64,000 bases of DNA from Dryomyza anilis (Eukaryota; Arthropoda; Insecta; Diptera; Dryomyzidae), in the NCBI GenBank assembly GCA_951804985.1, contig OX638130.1, positions 79,850,583 through 79,914,582 on the forward strand, read 5' to 3'. The notes beneath the pieces are model-generated. The model saw nothing but the letters and a program-made list of their open reading frames with translations, was not told where the DNA came from and made no database searches. The first letter of the stretch is position 1, and each line of letters begins with the position of its first letter. The translations under genes and the position numbers were made by a program. Shown here piece after piece: positions 45,260 through 58,997 of the stretch.

Positions 45260-46195
45260 CAAGGTAATAAAAGTAACTCACAAAATGAAACTGTTTTTGC
45301 GGCGAATTCAAGATATGAATATAAGAGAAACAAAAAGCATTACAACAATGGCAATCATCGAACTAATCATGTAAAAAATGTGCAGACTAAATTTAGTCGT
45401 CAATATGAGAAAAAGATCAACGATGGTAATGCATACAATAACATTAAGTGTTTTCACTGTGATAAAAAAGGCCATATTCGGTCACAATGCAAAGACAATG
45501 AGAGAAGAGACAGTGACTTTGCATGCTCATTACATGAGACTAAAATCAATTTAAGTGAGTCGTTCATATTAGATAGTGGTGCTACCTCTCATATGTGTCG
45601 CTCAGAGACATATTTTGATACATTAACAGAAACAACACAAAAAATCATATTAGCATCGGGTGAGAGCATCAATGCAGAAGGTGTTGGTAAAGTAATAATA
45701 AAAACTCAATTCTGTAATCTCACATTAAATAACGTATGGTATGTACCAAAACTTCACTCGAATTTTTTATCAATAAACAAAATAATTAAAGCTGGTCACA
45801 CTGTCCAATTTGCCGAGAATAAAGCAATAATGAAAAGCAAACAAAATGAAAATATTTTGACTGCGGAGTTAAAAGGTGAAATGTTTATTGCGAATTTAGA
45901 AATTGTGAAAAATTTTGAAAGTTTAAATGCAGTTTGTGATACAAAATTGGATGAAAAATGGCATCAGAGATACGGCCACATAAACGTTAACGATTTAAAT
46001 AAATTATCTTCTAAAAATATGGTGAAGGGATTTAATTTAAAAATGCCCAAGACTATTGAATGTGTAACAAAATTTCTTCTACACCGTACAAAAATTATGG
46101 AAATGTACAAACAAACGATGTATTACAATTGGTGCATACAGATTTATGCGGACCATTTGATGTTAAATCTATTGGTGGATCGTCGTACTTTATAA
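45260..46195 (+). pseudogene. Copia gag C-terminus, protease and pre-integrase
   Basis: In the gag frame: zinc knuckle CFHCDKKGHIRSQC (45449-45490), protease ILDSGATSHMC with catalytic Asp at 45572, then a GAG-pre-integrase region with WHQRYGHIN. After IECVTK the natural frame is lost near 46080. A small deletion removes the second half of the integrase zinc-binding Cys pair, and the frame then ends at 46195. Confidence 0.85.
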
Positions 46196-47415
46196 CATTT
46201 ATAGATGACTTCTCACGTTATATCTCAACATATTTTTTAAAAAGAAAAAGTGATGCATTTGAGGCATTTACAAATTTTGCTGCGATTGCGGAGAAGCAGA
46301 CAGGCCGCCAAATAAAAGTTGTTCGAAGTGACAATGGAAAATAATTTGTTAATTCTAAATTTAATGATTTTTTTGCAAAACATGGGATTGTACATCAAAA
46401 AACTGTAAGCTATTCGCCACAACAAAATGGTGTTTCAGAAAGGGCGAATCGAACTTTGGTTGAAATGGCGCGATGTTTATTAGAAGCATCTGGATTACCA
46501 CAAAGCTTATGGGGCGAAGCCATCAATACCGCAACATACTTGCGCAATCGTGCTCCAACTATAGTGCTTAATGAGGTTACTCCTTATGAAAAGTGGTGTG
46601 GTAAACTACCGTCAGTATTTCATTTAAAGACATTTGGTTGTGATGCAGTTGTACTACATAAAGGTCCAAAACCAAAAGGTGCAAAAATGAAATTTGTTGG
46701 TTATCAACTATATACAAAAGGTTATCGTTTATATAACGCCAGTACACGTCAAATTGTAATTGCTCGTGATATCATATTTTTTGAGCAATCATTTGAAAAA
46801 ATTTTAGTTGATGAAGATGAAAAACAAAAGATGTTTTACGATATTTTTAAACACAAGCGAATGAATGAAGATGAGATTAATGCAGTACAACATGATGATA
46901 ATGATGACGATGAAGTAGATCAACAAAATGATGATGACGTACAACAACAAGATGTTGATGATGTCGATCAACAACGTAGTGATGGTGAACAACGAGAAAA
47001 TGATGATGACGTTGTCGTGGTGAGTGCTTCTAGTAGTGAAACAGAAAGAGAAGATACAATTATTATTGAAAATAAAAGAAAGCGTGGTAGACCTAAAATT
47101 GCTAGAACAGGTGGAAAGGGTAGACCTCGAAAAGTTTATGTCACTGAAGAAGGGCCTGAAATGTTAAATTCAATTATTGAAGATCCGAATTCTGTAAAAG
47201 ACGCGTTAAATTCAAGAGATTCGGAAAGATGGAAAGAAGCAATGAAAATAGAATATGATTCGTTAATCAAAAATAATACGTGGCAGTTGGTGGAAAGACC
47301 TAGTGATAAAAACATAATTGGTTGCAAATGGGTTTTTGCGTTGAAGCGTAAGCCTGATGGTTCAATAGAAAAATATAAAGCCAGGCTATGGTTGCTCGCA
47401 AAAGCACAATGTTGA
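46060..47415 (+). pseudogene. Copia integrase and start of reverse transcriptase
   Basis: Shifted frame. The integrase core shows HTDLCGPF (first Asp), FIDDFSRY, VVRSDNGK (second Asp) then a TAA at 46342, and SPQQNGVSERANRTLVEMAR (Glu). A long acidic Asp/Gln linker (about 46870-47050) and a basic KRKRGRPK stretch precede RT residues WKEAMKIEYDSLIKNNTWQL and GCKWVFALKRKPDGSIEKYK. The frame is lost near 47390 by small indels. Confidence 0.87.
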
Positions 47416-48715
47416 CTACCGAGATACTTTTGCACCGGTAGTGCGACATTCAACAATAAGATTATTATTAGCTTTATCAGCTAGATTTAAATTGCTGGTA
47501 AACCACATAGACGTAGTAGCTGCTTATTTGAATGGTACTTTAAATGACGATGTGTACATGGTTCAACCTAATATGTTTAAAGATGCAAAACATCCAAACA
47601 AAGTTTGTAAATTAAACAAGGCGTTATACGGTTTAAAACAAGCCGGACGCGAGTGGAACAAAAAGGTTAATGATATTTTATTGAAAATGGGGTTCCACAG
47701 GTGCCAATCTGATACTTGTGTGTATGTGAAACGAAATGGCAGTCATTTGAATCTTATAGCCATATATGTCGATGACATGTTACTAGCGTGTTCGAGTGAG
47801 CCGGAGATGAAAAATATTATCGCAGATTTAAACAAATACGTTGATGCAATTGATCGTGGACCCTTATCACTCTATTTGGGAATGGAAATAAATCGTGATG
47901 GTTTGAGAGGTGATATTACTATTCATCAGAAGAAATACACTGAAGAAATACTGAAACGATGGGGTATGATAGATTGTAAACCGGCGGCTACTCCATGGCC
48001 TAGTGGAACGAATTTAGTGAAGTGTGAAAAACATTGTGAAGATTTGGATACAACAAGTTACCAGAGCTTAATTGGTGCCTTGATGTATCTGGCGGTAATT
48101 ACGAGACCTGATCTGATCCATGTGGTGTCGAAACTATCTCAGTTCAATGTTCATCCACACCAAGAACATTTTTCAACTGCAAAATATATTCTTAGATATT
48201 TGAAGAAAAATAATATTGGCAAAATTACATTTTCTAATAATTCCGGAAATTTTTAATTTTTCACAGATTCAGACTGGGGTTGTGATACATATGAATCCTA
48301 CTCTGGTCATGTTCTGTTTATGGCTGGTGGTGCTATAGCATGGGAGTCGCGTAAACAACCTGTAGTGGCTCTAAGTACAATGGAAGCAGAATATATTGCT
48401 TTATGCCAAGGTACGAAAGAAGACGTTTTTCATCGTGCTCTTTTACATGAGATGGGATTCGAGGATTATATCGTGAGACCTACTCCTATTCTATGTGATA
48501 ATCAGGGTGCTGCGTTTCTGGTGAAAAATCCAACAGTACAGAAGAAGAGCAAGCATATCGATATACGTTATCACTACATTAGGGAGAAGTACGAAGAAAA
48601 GGATATCGATATAAAGTACGTGACGTCAGATGAGAATGCGGCAGATATTTTAACTAATGTATTAGCAAAGCAAAAACATATATCTGGTTGTGATCTTTTA
48701 AAGATTAAAATGTAA
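47402..48715 (+). pseudogene. Copia reverse transcriptase and RNase H
   Basis: Third frame, from KHNVDYRDTFAPVVRH. It contains AAYLNGTL, LNKALYGLKQAGREWN and the catalytic YVDDM (47765-47779). An in-frame TAA at 48254 interrupts it just before the RNase H start FTDSDWGCD. RNase H shows STMEAEYIAL and the terminal HIDIRYHYIREK. The natural stop is at 48713-48715. Confidence 0.9.
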
Positions 48716-48762
48716 TATTTTTATTTTGATTTTGTATATGCATTTTGGCTTGAGGGGGTGAT

Positions 48763-49009
48763 TGTTGATATTTATACTTCAACCCTACACAACCCAAATG
48801 CAAACAACACTGTATTAATTCCGAATATGAATTGTCAAATTAGTACGGTTACTTTGCTTGTAGTTTTGTTCATTTCTTTTTACTATTCTTCATTTTAAAT
48901 GAGGTTACTTGGATTGCATAATAAATTGTACTTGAAGTTGAGCACACGTGTTTTATTGGAGATCTGGTATTGATGCATTTCATTGCACAATTAGTGTTTT
49001 CTGCTAACA
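48763..49009 (+). repeat. 3' LTR
   Basis: 247 bp, TG...CA, preceded by a purine-rich tract TTGAGGGGGTGA (about 48749-48760) that can serve as second-strand primer site. Confidence 0.95.
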
Positions 49010-49014
49010 ATATT

Positions 49015-50845
49015 TGAATTTGTTGTGAAAAAAAAACAAAACATCAAAAAGAATGACTAAAATAGCGTTATGGTAAAAATTTTAAAGTTCCCAACAATTT
49101 TCAACAATTCCAAAATTGAAATGTTTTGAAAAATCAATTAAAAGGCATATAAATGGCATTCTGATAGTTCAAAAAGTTAAAACCAGTCTGTGGAATAGAT
49201 CATTCAAAAAAATTTTAAAAAATTATTCACATGTACTTTTTTTTGATGTAAATCAAAACGTGTCGCACTTTACTGAGGCATTAGTTGTTGCAACATTTAA
49301 ATTACCCGAATGCAAACAAATTGTTATTATGTATAATTATTATGTATAATTAAACTTAACGAATGCAGGGAACGTGCAGTTTCTAAAATTCAACATATTT
49401 CTGTTAATTTAATCAAAATTTTTGTTTCGCTTTCAAAAATAAAGAAAGGTTTAAAAAAAATCAGAGGGTGCACTAAGAAAACAAGATGTTTATGAAAGTC
49501 TTGCTGCAACTATCCTTTTAAATTTACGCCTTGTAGCATATATTCAAACATCAGATAAGTTTCAATAAAGTTGCAGCAAAACTAATAATATTTTTTAAAT
49601 ATGACATATATGCAGATAGTTACGAGATGTTTGCCACAACAGCAATGAAAATTGAGATATTTACAGTTGACTGATAGCAAACATCCTGAGTTCTTGGACA
49701 TTGGCAGCAAAACTTTTGAGGTATTTACCATAAAAAAGGAAAATGGCGTTCTTTTTCCTAACGCTCAATTTATCCACAACAATTAAGTAAGTCCAATGGT
49801 GTAAAAAATCTTGTGTCAACTCAAATATTACATTTTAATGGTAAAAGAGAAAATAAAATTTCCTTGGATTGAAGTTATCAACACGCGATGGAAAATATTT
49901 CATTCCAGATTTTAATTTGATGACATCATCGCCCGTCGGACTCGGGTTCTTCTGCGTAGAAATCTTAAGTCGTTGTACAATTTTATCTTCGAAGGATTTA
50001 TAAAGACGATGGCGATGTATAACCAGGATACTGTTTTAATTCTAGATCTAAATAAATAAAATACATTTGATTCATTTTCTTTCAATTTAATATAAAAATA
50101 CTCCGCGAATTCTAATGGAGTACCTTTTCCAAATATTCCACAACTATCTTCATATTTGTAAGATGTTTAATTGATGGTTGCTATAAATAATCGTAAATTT
50201 TAAAGATGGTTGCTAGCAATATTTATCGAATTTGTCGGATGTTTGGGAGATGGATGTCTCAAAGACGATCTAAATAATTTGTAAATAACTTGATATTTAG
50301 GGCTGTGATATTTCTGGTAATCATCTTTGTTTTCTTAGTGTGGATACCAAAAATTGAATCCATTCACACCCACCCTCTACGACACGTTTGCTATTTTTCA
50401 TACTACACATTATGGAGGACAACATGTTGCACTTGTTGTACTTACCAGATACATTTAATTTGACGAATGTCCTGAAATTTCCTCACCAAACACAAGAAAA
50501 CTTTAGCCAACTATACATTCATGTAACTCTAGTATTTTCAAATAGCACATTTTTCCACCTTGATAACTGTTTTTTATTTTTTATTAGCAAACATTTCATA
50601 CTTAACTTATAATTCATAGTTTTATCCCTGAACTTTGCGCACATAAGAATAGAGCGAGAGGTCTCTAAGTACTACGAAACTTGCTACTACCCAAACGTAA
50701 AATAGATACATAGAATATATTTGTGTAATACACAGAACACAAAGAACTAGTTGTAAGTTTAAGTCAAATTAATAAAATTTATTAATATAGATACATTGAG
50801 TTTATAAATTTACTTTAAATTGAAAGAAAAATTGTTAAACTAATA
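49015..50845. other. No feature seen
   Basis: AT-rich, unique-looking sequence with only short chance open frames. Confidence 0.5.
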
Positions 50846-51527
50846 GCCCTATTCTGGCATTGTGTGTGATTGTGATTAAAATCTCAAATTCGTATTCTGC
50901 CAAAGAACTAACAAAAAAACTTACAAGAAATACCCCACACTGTGAGGAAGAGAGTTTCATGTCACATTTGAAGTTTTTATTTTAATTAATTGTAAATAAA
51001 TATAAACAAACAACATTGAAACATTCGAATTTTCTTTCGTTTTCAGTTTTAAAGACTAATAGGCATTCAAAAATGCAATTTATTCATTTAAATAGTGTCA
51101 ATTTATGATCCAAGTTCGTGGTATTTCAATTTAAGTGATGTGCTAAGTGTTTTATGTGTATTAATTGTAAAATCAAACTCTTCTCATGGAGCTGCATTGT
51201 TTATAATTCTAAACAGCATTTTGAGTTCTTTTGGAGAATTTGTGTTATTATGTGATAGTTTACGGACCTATCTAGTTAATATTCAATGTAATTAATATTA
51301 AAAATAAAAAAAAAAAAACAAAAAGTTTAGTTTTTTTAATACGTTATTTGTACGTTGTGATCTGCTACATTGAGCATCACAGATTTCATAATTCTTGTGA
51401 CCCTATCAGAGTCACAATTTTTTGGCAGAATGCAAAAACATCTCAATTTAAGATTCACCCCAATTTTTGGGAGCTTTTTGACGTAAAATTCTGTTGTGAT
51501 AATTTGTGATGCTCGTTGGAATAGGGC
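50846..51527. mobile_element. TIR element, GCCCTATT ends
   Basis: Left GCCCTATTCTGGC and right (reverse) GCCCTATTCCAAC are inverted, with TA on each side. Inner parts also pair loosely (CATCACAAATTATC against GTGTGTGATTGTGATT). 682 bp, no transposase. 51530-52195 shows nothing else. Confidence 0.5.
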
Positions 51528-52196
51528 TATCAATTTAAAGGAAATATATTACATTTCAACACATTGCACTGTGGGACAGAAGCTTAGTCAAGTTCCCGAA
51601 AATCGGAAATTAAAGTTTGTTGCAAAAAGCTTAAAAATATGTAATTTTATTAATAATTTATGAGAACCTAGAGAACAAACAAAAAATGATACACCCTAGT
51701 AAAAAAATTCTTCTGTAGGCTTGCTTAAAGGTAAAAATTAAAACAAGTGCTTTTTAAGAAATAAAAATGTGTTAAATTAAAACTGTCATAACTCTTGCAA
51801 TATAAACTCCACATGCAGAGTGTTAGTTTTATATAATTGGGAATTGACAGAACTATCATCATGTGTATCAAAAATTTCAAATGGCTATTCGTGTTTTTCC
51901 TTATTATTTGTCCAAAACAACACAAAAATTACATATTTTTAATACAAAATTACACATGGAAAAAAATGCTTCCAAATGCTCTCATAAATCTTACAAGCAT
52001 ACAGGCATAATGTCTGAAATGTCTTCTTTCTAACAGTTAAGTTAAACATGCCTGCATTAGTGTGCCACACGTTATTTAAAATGAGTTTAAGTGATGAGAA
52101 ATATACGAAAATCGTAAAATAATTTAACTAAATTTTGTTATTTCAATATGTCAGTTTTGCCTTTTCTGTCTTTATAGTTGGCAAAACTGGCCCATA

Positions 52197-52987
52197 CCCA
52201 GCAGGAAATGGCCTCATTGACGACAAGGTCATCAATGATGAATCGAGAACATTAGAAAATTTGTCATTGATGACTATGTCTACAACGATTTCATAAATGA
52301 CATTGCATTAAAGACGTCATACACCATATGTCATATATGCATATATCAATGACATTGTGAAACTCTTTCATTGATGAAATGTTATTGATGACGTCATTGA
52401 TGAACATTGTCATTTACGTCACATGCCCACAAAGGTATGCAGCATTTACGTTGTGAAATGCAATGTGAAATGTATACAACATACGTCTAGGGGCAGCATT
52501 TACGGGTAAAACTGAAAATTTGCGTCACCCTGCCATATAATTTATAAGCACAAATTGAGGGACCAATTTGTATAAATGCAAGATAATAAGCAGTAGTAAT
52601 GATGATAGCCGTTAGTGAAGTACCGTTAGTGAAGTACGTTATTGACATTAGCAAGTACACATACCATTCCAACCGAGAATAGAAGAAAATAATAAAATTG
52701 AAATGAGAAATAAAATAAGAAATAAAAAAATATAAATTAAATAATATAAATTAAAAAATAAATAAAATAATAAAATAAAATAATAAAAAACAAATTCATC
52801 ATCATTTGTGACTTCATTGATGAATGACGTGCATGACATCGTTAATGCTATATCACGCAGGAATCAGTGGACAATTGTATGAAAATGTCATCAATGCTTT
52901 GCAGGGCGAAAATGCTATAGGTCATCGATGTTTCTGACCTGACATAGGGGAATCGTGGAGGAATCATTGGGGACATTTCCTGCTGGG
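52197..52987. mobile_element. TIR element, CCCAGCAGGAAATG ends
   Basis: Left CCCAGCAGGAAATGG and right (reverse) CCCAGCAGGAAATGT, with TA on both sides. The interior is rich in CATTGATGA/TCATCAATG words in both orientations. 791 bp. The ends resemble those of the element at 23620. Confidence 0.6.
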
Positions 52988-53039
52988 TATTTGGTATGGT
53001 AGTTAAGAATTGTATTATCAGTATATCTCTTACGATGGT

Positions 53040-53300
53040 CATGTTTTATAGTTTAAGAAGAATGGTAGGCGTGGCAGTTGGCCAATCACGCCCATATAAA
53101 GAATGGTCATGTGCAATTATAGTATGTATCTAAATACCAATTATAAACAAAATATGTCATTCCAAACAAAAGTTATAGTCATTTTACCATTTCAATTATA
53201 TGACAGGTGGGCGTGGCAATGGATCAGTCTTGATCATTTTTTGCTTAGTGTAAAGTTTCGTTAAGATTGGCCGAAAACTGTATTTACGGCGAGCTAGAAT
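53040..53300 (+). repeat. Old fragment related to mini-me/DINE
   Basis: GGTAGGCGTGGCAGTTGGCC, ATCACGCCCATAT and CAGGTGGGCGTGGCAATGG resemble the B-type interior, but no ends are present. 53301-55578 holds no feature that I can support. Confidence 0.35.
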
Positions 53301-55578
53301 TGACTTCTGGCCCACAGTGCATTGTATTTAAAAATTAAGCGTCCGTGATTTAGTCGCTGCAGTTTTAGCAAATATAATAGCTGAAACTGCGCCGACTAAT
53401 TAATTTGCTGCATTGACGTACAAACAGTCATATTAGCGAAAGAAATTGCTTAAATAACGAAGAATAGCATATGTTTTCATTAAATTAGTGAATTTCATTG
53501 CTGGATTGATTAATAAATGCAATTAATATCGGTTGCTATATTTACGTAACTATAGACAATTTTAAACTGGAGTTTATTTAAATGTACAGCTTTTTGACAT
53601 TTATTTTCATAGGAAAACTTAAAAAAAAAGTCATAATTAAATTTAAGTTCTATGTTTATTTTGACTATAGATACGGGCCTATCTCTATGTATATATAAAT
53701 ATAAATATATATATGGGCAAAAAAAGATTTTTTTTAGAATTGGGGGTACCAAAAAAAAAATTTTTTTAATGGTACATTTTGTGCCGATAAAATCTGTAAT
53801 TATAGCATGTGAATTCCGTTCGCGTGAATCAATTATTGCAAGGGGCGCAAAAGTTATGGCGGTATTAAGTTGGATATTATAAAAAAGAAATCTTAATACC
53901 ACGGTTTTCACTTCATTTCGGAAAAAAATGTATATATTTATAAAGCGTATGAAGAGTTACCAATATAAGTTACAATATATAATTAATTTCTAATACTTGC
54001 AGATTTACACAAAAAAAAAAGTTTTTTTTTATTTAAAACTTTTTAGCTGTTTTAAGGACACATACGATTGAATTTATTTTAAATTATATATTAATTAGTC
54101 AATTAAGACAAGCATAAAAAGAAATATGTTAATATCTCTATTGGTTTAGCAATACCAATTCATAGAGAATAACTTTATATAGTGATGCTTTTTGAGATTA
54201 TGAAAATTTAAGTTGGTGCGTAAAATCTAGAAATTTCAAAAAATGTTAATGTGCTTCATTTTTTTGGTTAAAACATTGACCAAACTATCGATTGTTGAAT
54301 ATTTTGACCTTTTTCGTCTAGTACTGTGGATGTGCCTCAATAAAATATGTATTGATAAAATGTGGCGATTTCAAAATTAAAGGACGTATGATAGACATTT
54401 TTGATTGCAATCAATTATTTGAATTGAATCCATTCTACGTAGATGCTTAAAACCCTTTACAACATTATTTACCATAAAAATTAGCAAAAACATAATATCA
54501 AAATTTTGCACAATTTTCAAAAAGTCCATAACATTTTTGCATTTCAATATTTTTATAAGCGCCACTGACTTTGTGATAGCAATTAATAAAAAAACTCAGT
54601 TCACGCAATATACTAGACTATTTCAAATAATAATGGGAATGTGCCACGCGAAAAACTGCTGTTTTGAAGAAATTCACGCTCATTTTTTTCGACTTTTGTA
54701 GTGATCGTACTCTTTTGATCTTGATGGCACATTAACAAGATATAGGTCATACGGTGCTAATTTATAACAGCTTTCAACTAGTATTTTCAAATTAAAATTT
54801 CATTGAGGGGGCGTACGTGCTCTGGTAAATAACACAGATTTTTTGAAAATGGCAGAAAAAATACTTTCAGTTTTGCACATATAATATTTATATATATATA
54901 TATCAATCTATTAAATTATGCAATACAAATTAAACATATACTAAACTGATCTCCCATGTGTACCGACCACTTCTTTCTCAGCAAGTGTGATCCTAAAGTG
55001 AAGATCTTCGAACCAAAAAGTGAGAAGAAGCAAAAAAACCTAGAGTATTTCAATGCATTATTTTCAAATTTTTAACTTTAAATTACATTCGACTGATTCA
55101 GTTGTTGCAACACCGCGTATCAGTTCACACAACTAATGAATACAATTGACACAACCAATTTGTTTAGTTGTGGTGGTAGCCAATTTAATTATAAGAAATC
55201 GGCCATTTTACCTCGCCCTAGCGCTCCAATGTTGCAAAAACGAAGTCAGCGTCACAACAGCGTTTCTGAGATCGAACATTGCCGACTAATGGTTGGTTAC
55301 GCTTCATAATATTGTTCACCACAAATGAAAATCAGTTGAGGCTGACTAAATTTGGTAGATGCAAATGAATATTCGTTGAAACAACTGCACGCCAAGCAAT
55401 TAATGTTTTGTGTGTAGAGGTAAAGACTTCTAGCCCTAAAAGTCTAGCATTTTTATAATAACTTGATCCAAATCTATTAATCATTATCATTAAATCGAAA
55501 AACTACGGAAGTTATTGATAAATTAAAGTCAGTTTTAATGATTTTAAAAAAATTCTGTTTTTGCCCATATATATATAT

Positions 55579-56530
55579 GGATACTAGCTGGACCCGTGCA
55601 CAGCTGCGCCCGTGCTAAGTTTTTGTAATTTCAAAACTATATCGTTTATAAAGTGTGGATACACTTTATAAACGCCCCTTTTTCCATTTTTAGTGCCAGC
55701 CTAGTCACTATTTTTACCGCCCACATGGAACGTAGTGCCATGCCCATTTTTCCAATCCCGCTTACATTCTACTTTACTATTTAACATTTTAAAATGATCC
55801 TTCGTATCGATTTGTACAATTCTGCTCTTAGTAAGTCAGGAGTTATCATTTTTAAATTTTAGTAATGTGGGAGGTGCCACGCCCCATTGTCCCATTCCGT
55901 CCACATTCTAAGTGACTATTACAATGTTTAATATAATCCTTTGTTTCGATGTTTATAACTCTGCTCTTAGTAAGTAAAGAGTTATAGAAATTTTAAAGTT
56001 TTGGTTATATGAGAGATGCCACGCCCCGTTGTGCAATCCCGCCCATATTCTACGTGAGTTTTAAATATGAACATTTGTTTTTATTATTATAACTCAACTC
56101 TTAGTATGTCAAGAGTTATAGTAATTTTAAAGTTTTGGCTATATGGGAGGTGCCACGCCCTTTTATCCAATACCGCTCACATTCTACGTGACGATTAGAG
56201 GTTGAAATATAAACCTTAGTTTCGATTTATATAACTTAGTAAGTCAGGAGTTACAACATTTTTATAGTTTTAGTCATATGGAAAGGGACATGCCCTTTTG
56301 TCTAATTCCGCCCACAATTGTAAAACAGATAAAGAACTACAATATACGTCACTGAGCTAAATTTCCTGACTGTGCTTATCTTAATTACACCGATATTTTT
56401 AATTAAAATTTCAATTTTGCCACGCCCATTTGTGTACCTTAGGAGGCGAATTTCAGAAAATCCCTTCGTAGTGCACACATCCGTCAAGAGATGAACACCC
56501 TGCCCAAATTTCATAGGCCTAGGGTCAAAT
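55579..56530 (+). repeat. Dispersed repeat built of about five 130-145-bp modules
   Basis: The words GGGAGGTGCCACGCCC, CAATCCCGCCCACATTCTAC and TCAAGAGTTATA return near 55735, 55874, 56019, 56151 and 56289. It opens TACTAGCTGGACCCGTGCAC. The 3' part (GATGAACACCCTGCCC and beyond) ends near a TATATA/GATA microsatellite at 56694-56730. 56731-58390 is otherwise featureless apart from the repeat at 57985-58215. Confidence 0.55.
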
Positions 56531-58391
56531 TTAGATATTTTCGATTTTCCGGCTTTTCATTTGGGTTTTTCCGACTTTTCTTTTTTTCCTAAACCACTCT
56601 TGCATTGATACGAATAAAATACAAAAAGAATTAGGCAAATCCGTCTGTTCGTTCTCTCGTGATGCTCTGGCACACACAGGACATTTCATTTTTATATATA
56701 TATATAGATATATAGATATAGATAGATGTATAATATAGATAGAACGATAAAACATTGTCGTACTACATAGGATGTTGTATGAAATATTGTATCGTTTATG
56801 TCGATGTCGTACGACCAAAACTCATCTCTGCATGTTGGTTGAATAAAATCAAACATTTTGTTTTCAAGCCATACAACCATCAAACATGCTTAACATTTTT
56901 TGAATATTTGGATTTTTCTTTTGAATTAAACTTTATCGATTTTATTTAGGTACAAATTCGTATTTTAATGTTATATAAATTTATTTAAAGTAATTTTTCA
57001 ATCAGTATACATTTATTTAAAAGATTTTTAAAACATAAAAAATATGTTGTTTAGTATGTTGGCCTAACAGTTCGATACGTTTATGGGCGAACGAAATCTA
57101 CGTCGTATTACAAGTCGTACTACAATGTTCTATTGTGTATTTAAACCATAACAAATACAATTTTGAAAATCGATTAACATTAAAAATAATAGAGGTTGAA
57201 CCTATCATATGCACATTTATTATTTTCGATGATTTCCTTCGCATATTTAAATTTGCTTCAATTTAAGACGACACTACCATTTAAAAATGCGACAGAGGAT
57301 TAACTTTACATTTTTTACACATTAACTAATTTAGTAACGAAGAAATAATAATTTCGTTTAGGTTTATTTGTGCTTTGCTTTCACCGTTACATGAGTCCGC
57401 ACTAGGATGACCGCACTAGGATGATTCGAATTAATTTATTATAACTAAATTAGTAGTCCAAGCAAATGCACAGTAACCTCATGATACTATTATCCATTCT
57501 GCAGACATTGAAATTTTGCGAATTTGTTATGACAACCTGATACGTGCAATACGAAACGATTATCAAACATTTTTGAAAAATGTACATTAAAAAAAAATCG
57601 ATAAAAAAGCTCAAGGAACATTCGGCGAATCTGCTCCGATGAAGTCACAAACACAATTATTCACAATGTATGTATTTAAACTAGGTTTAAATTATAATAA
57701 CCCCAGACAAAATGTTTGGCAGGGTCGAAGTAGTTCAGAAACATTTGTTCGACATATTTCAAACTGAGAAAGACGGACTTTGTATAAAAAGCTGTTGTGT
57801 GTTTGCCGGAAATAATCCATAAATGTTACTGAAAAATGGCAAACATTTTGTTTCGGGAAGGTAATAAAAAAGAATGATAATACAAGAAAAAAAAAGTTTA
57901 AATATATAAACATCTCAGAAGTTATGTCAGAAAATACGAAAAAAAATTATGAATTTTCCCCAAATACACACAAAATATTCTAAGTGACAATGGAGACAGG
58001 TGTAGTTGCTGACGTCAAGTTCTCATATTTCAAGAATACAGATATTGCAGATGTTTAATTTCACTGAATTTATGAATTTTAAGTTCTTTTGCATTTTATT
58101 CATGCAAATTGTACAAAATTCTTCATCTTCTAATGAAGTTGAAGAATCTTTACCGATGTATTATTTTTGATCTTGTTAAAGGTTCGCTTTTCGACTTTCT
58201 TCTGCAATTCAGATTTTTTCAGCTTTTCAGTGGTGGGGTTTCAGAGATTTGATAAATTGAAAAAAAATGTATGAAAATGACTAAAGTGGTGTTAATAAAT
58301 TGAATGTACATAATAGTGAAGTAGATCGTTTTCAATAAAAGAATTTATTTTTCAACGTGATTCCATTTAATTCTCAAAATTTTACATGTTT

Positions 58392-58997
58392 CCCTAGTAG
58401 AAATTTGACCGATGCGCCATCAAGAAGTGATCGGATTTTTATCGGGTAACCCCTATTAGAACAAACATAATAATTGCCTTAACATGATATTATCATGTTC
58501 GCCATAGCAGTGTTAACATTATCTAAACACTCAATGGTCCCGATCATAGCTACATTAGTTGCTTCTTCCCTAGTAGAAATTTTGGTAGGGCCATGGTTAT
58601 GAAATGATCATGTCATTATTTGAGATGATCGGGATATGACGAAGCCCATAATGTCCTTGTATCGGAGTGTCCTGATCATGTATTGACCTCAGGCCATGAT
58701 CATGTATTGATCGGGCAATTCACCATTTTAATATTTACCCGACAATTGCCTTGTCTAAGCCCGAGCATAATAGGGTTTCTCTCATTAATCTCGATCATTG
58801 CCTGATGCTAATTTCGATATGAGGAACAAATAATGTAGCAATGATCGAGAACATTGACTATTTAGATAATGTAAACCCCGGTATGGTAAGCATGATAAGG
58901 ACAATGCAAAGGCAATGATCATATTTTCTCTAATAGGGCTTACCCAACGAAAACTCGATCATTTCCCGATGACGCATTGGGCAAATTTCTACTAGGG
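58392..58997. mobile_element. Foldback element A, CCCTAGTAGAAATTTG ends
   Basis: The left end and the right end (CAAATTTCTACTAGGG) pair, and similarity continues about 190 bp inward (ATCGGGTAA...CCCTATTAGA; ATTATCTAAA). TT flanks both ends. Confidence 0.55.

Larger units (their letters stand above)
44397..49009 (+). mobile_element. Copia-type LTR retrotransposon, full length but inactive
   Basis: 4613 bp between TG...CA LTRs of 247 bp each, flanked by the target duplication ATATT (44392-44396 and 49010-49014). Domain order is gag, zinc knuckle, protease, integrase, reverse transcriptase, RNase H; integrase before RT is diagnostic of Ty1/copia. The coding region has several stops and frameshifts, described under its parts. 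Confidence 0.95.
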
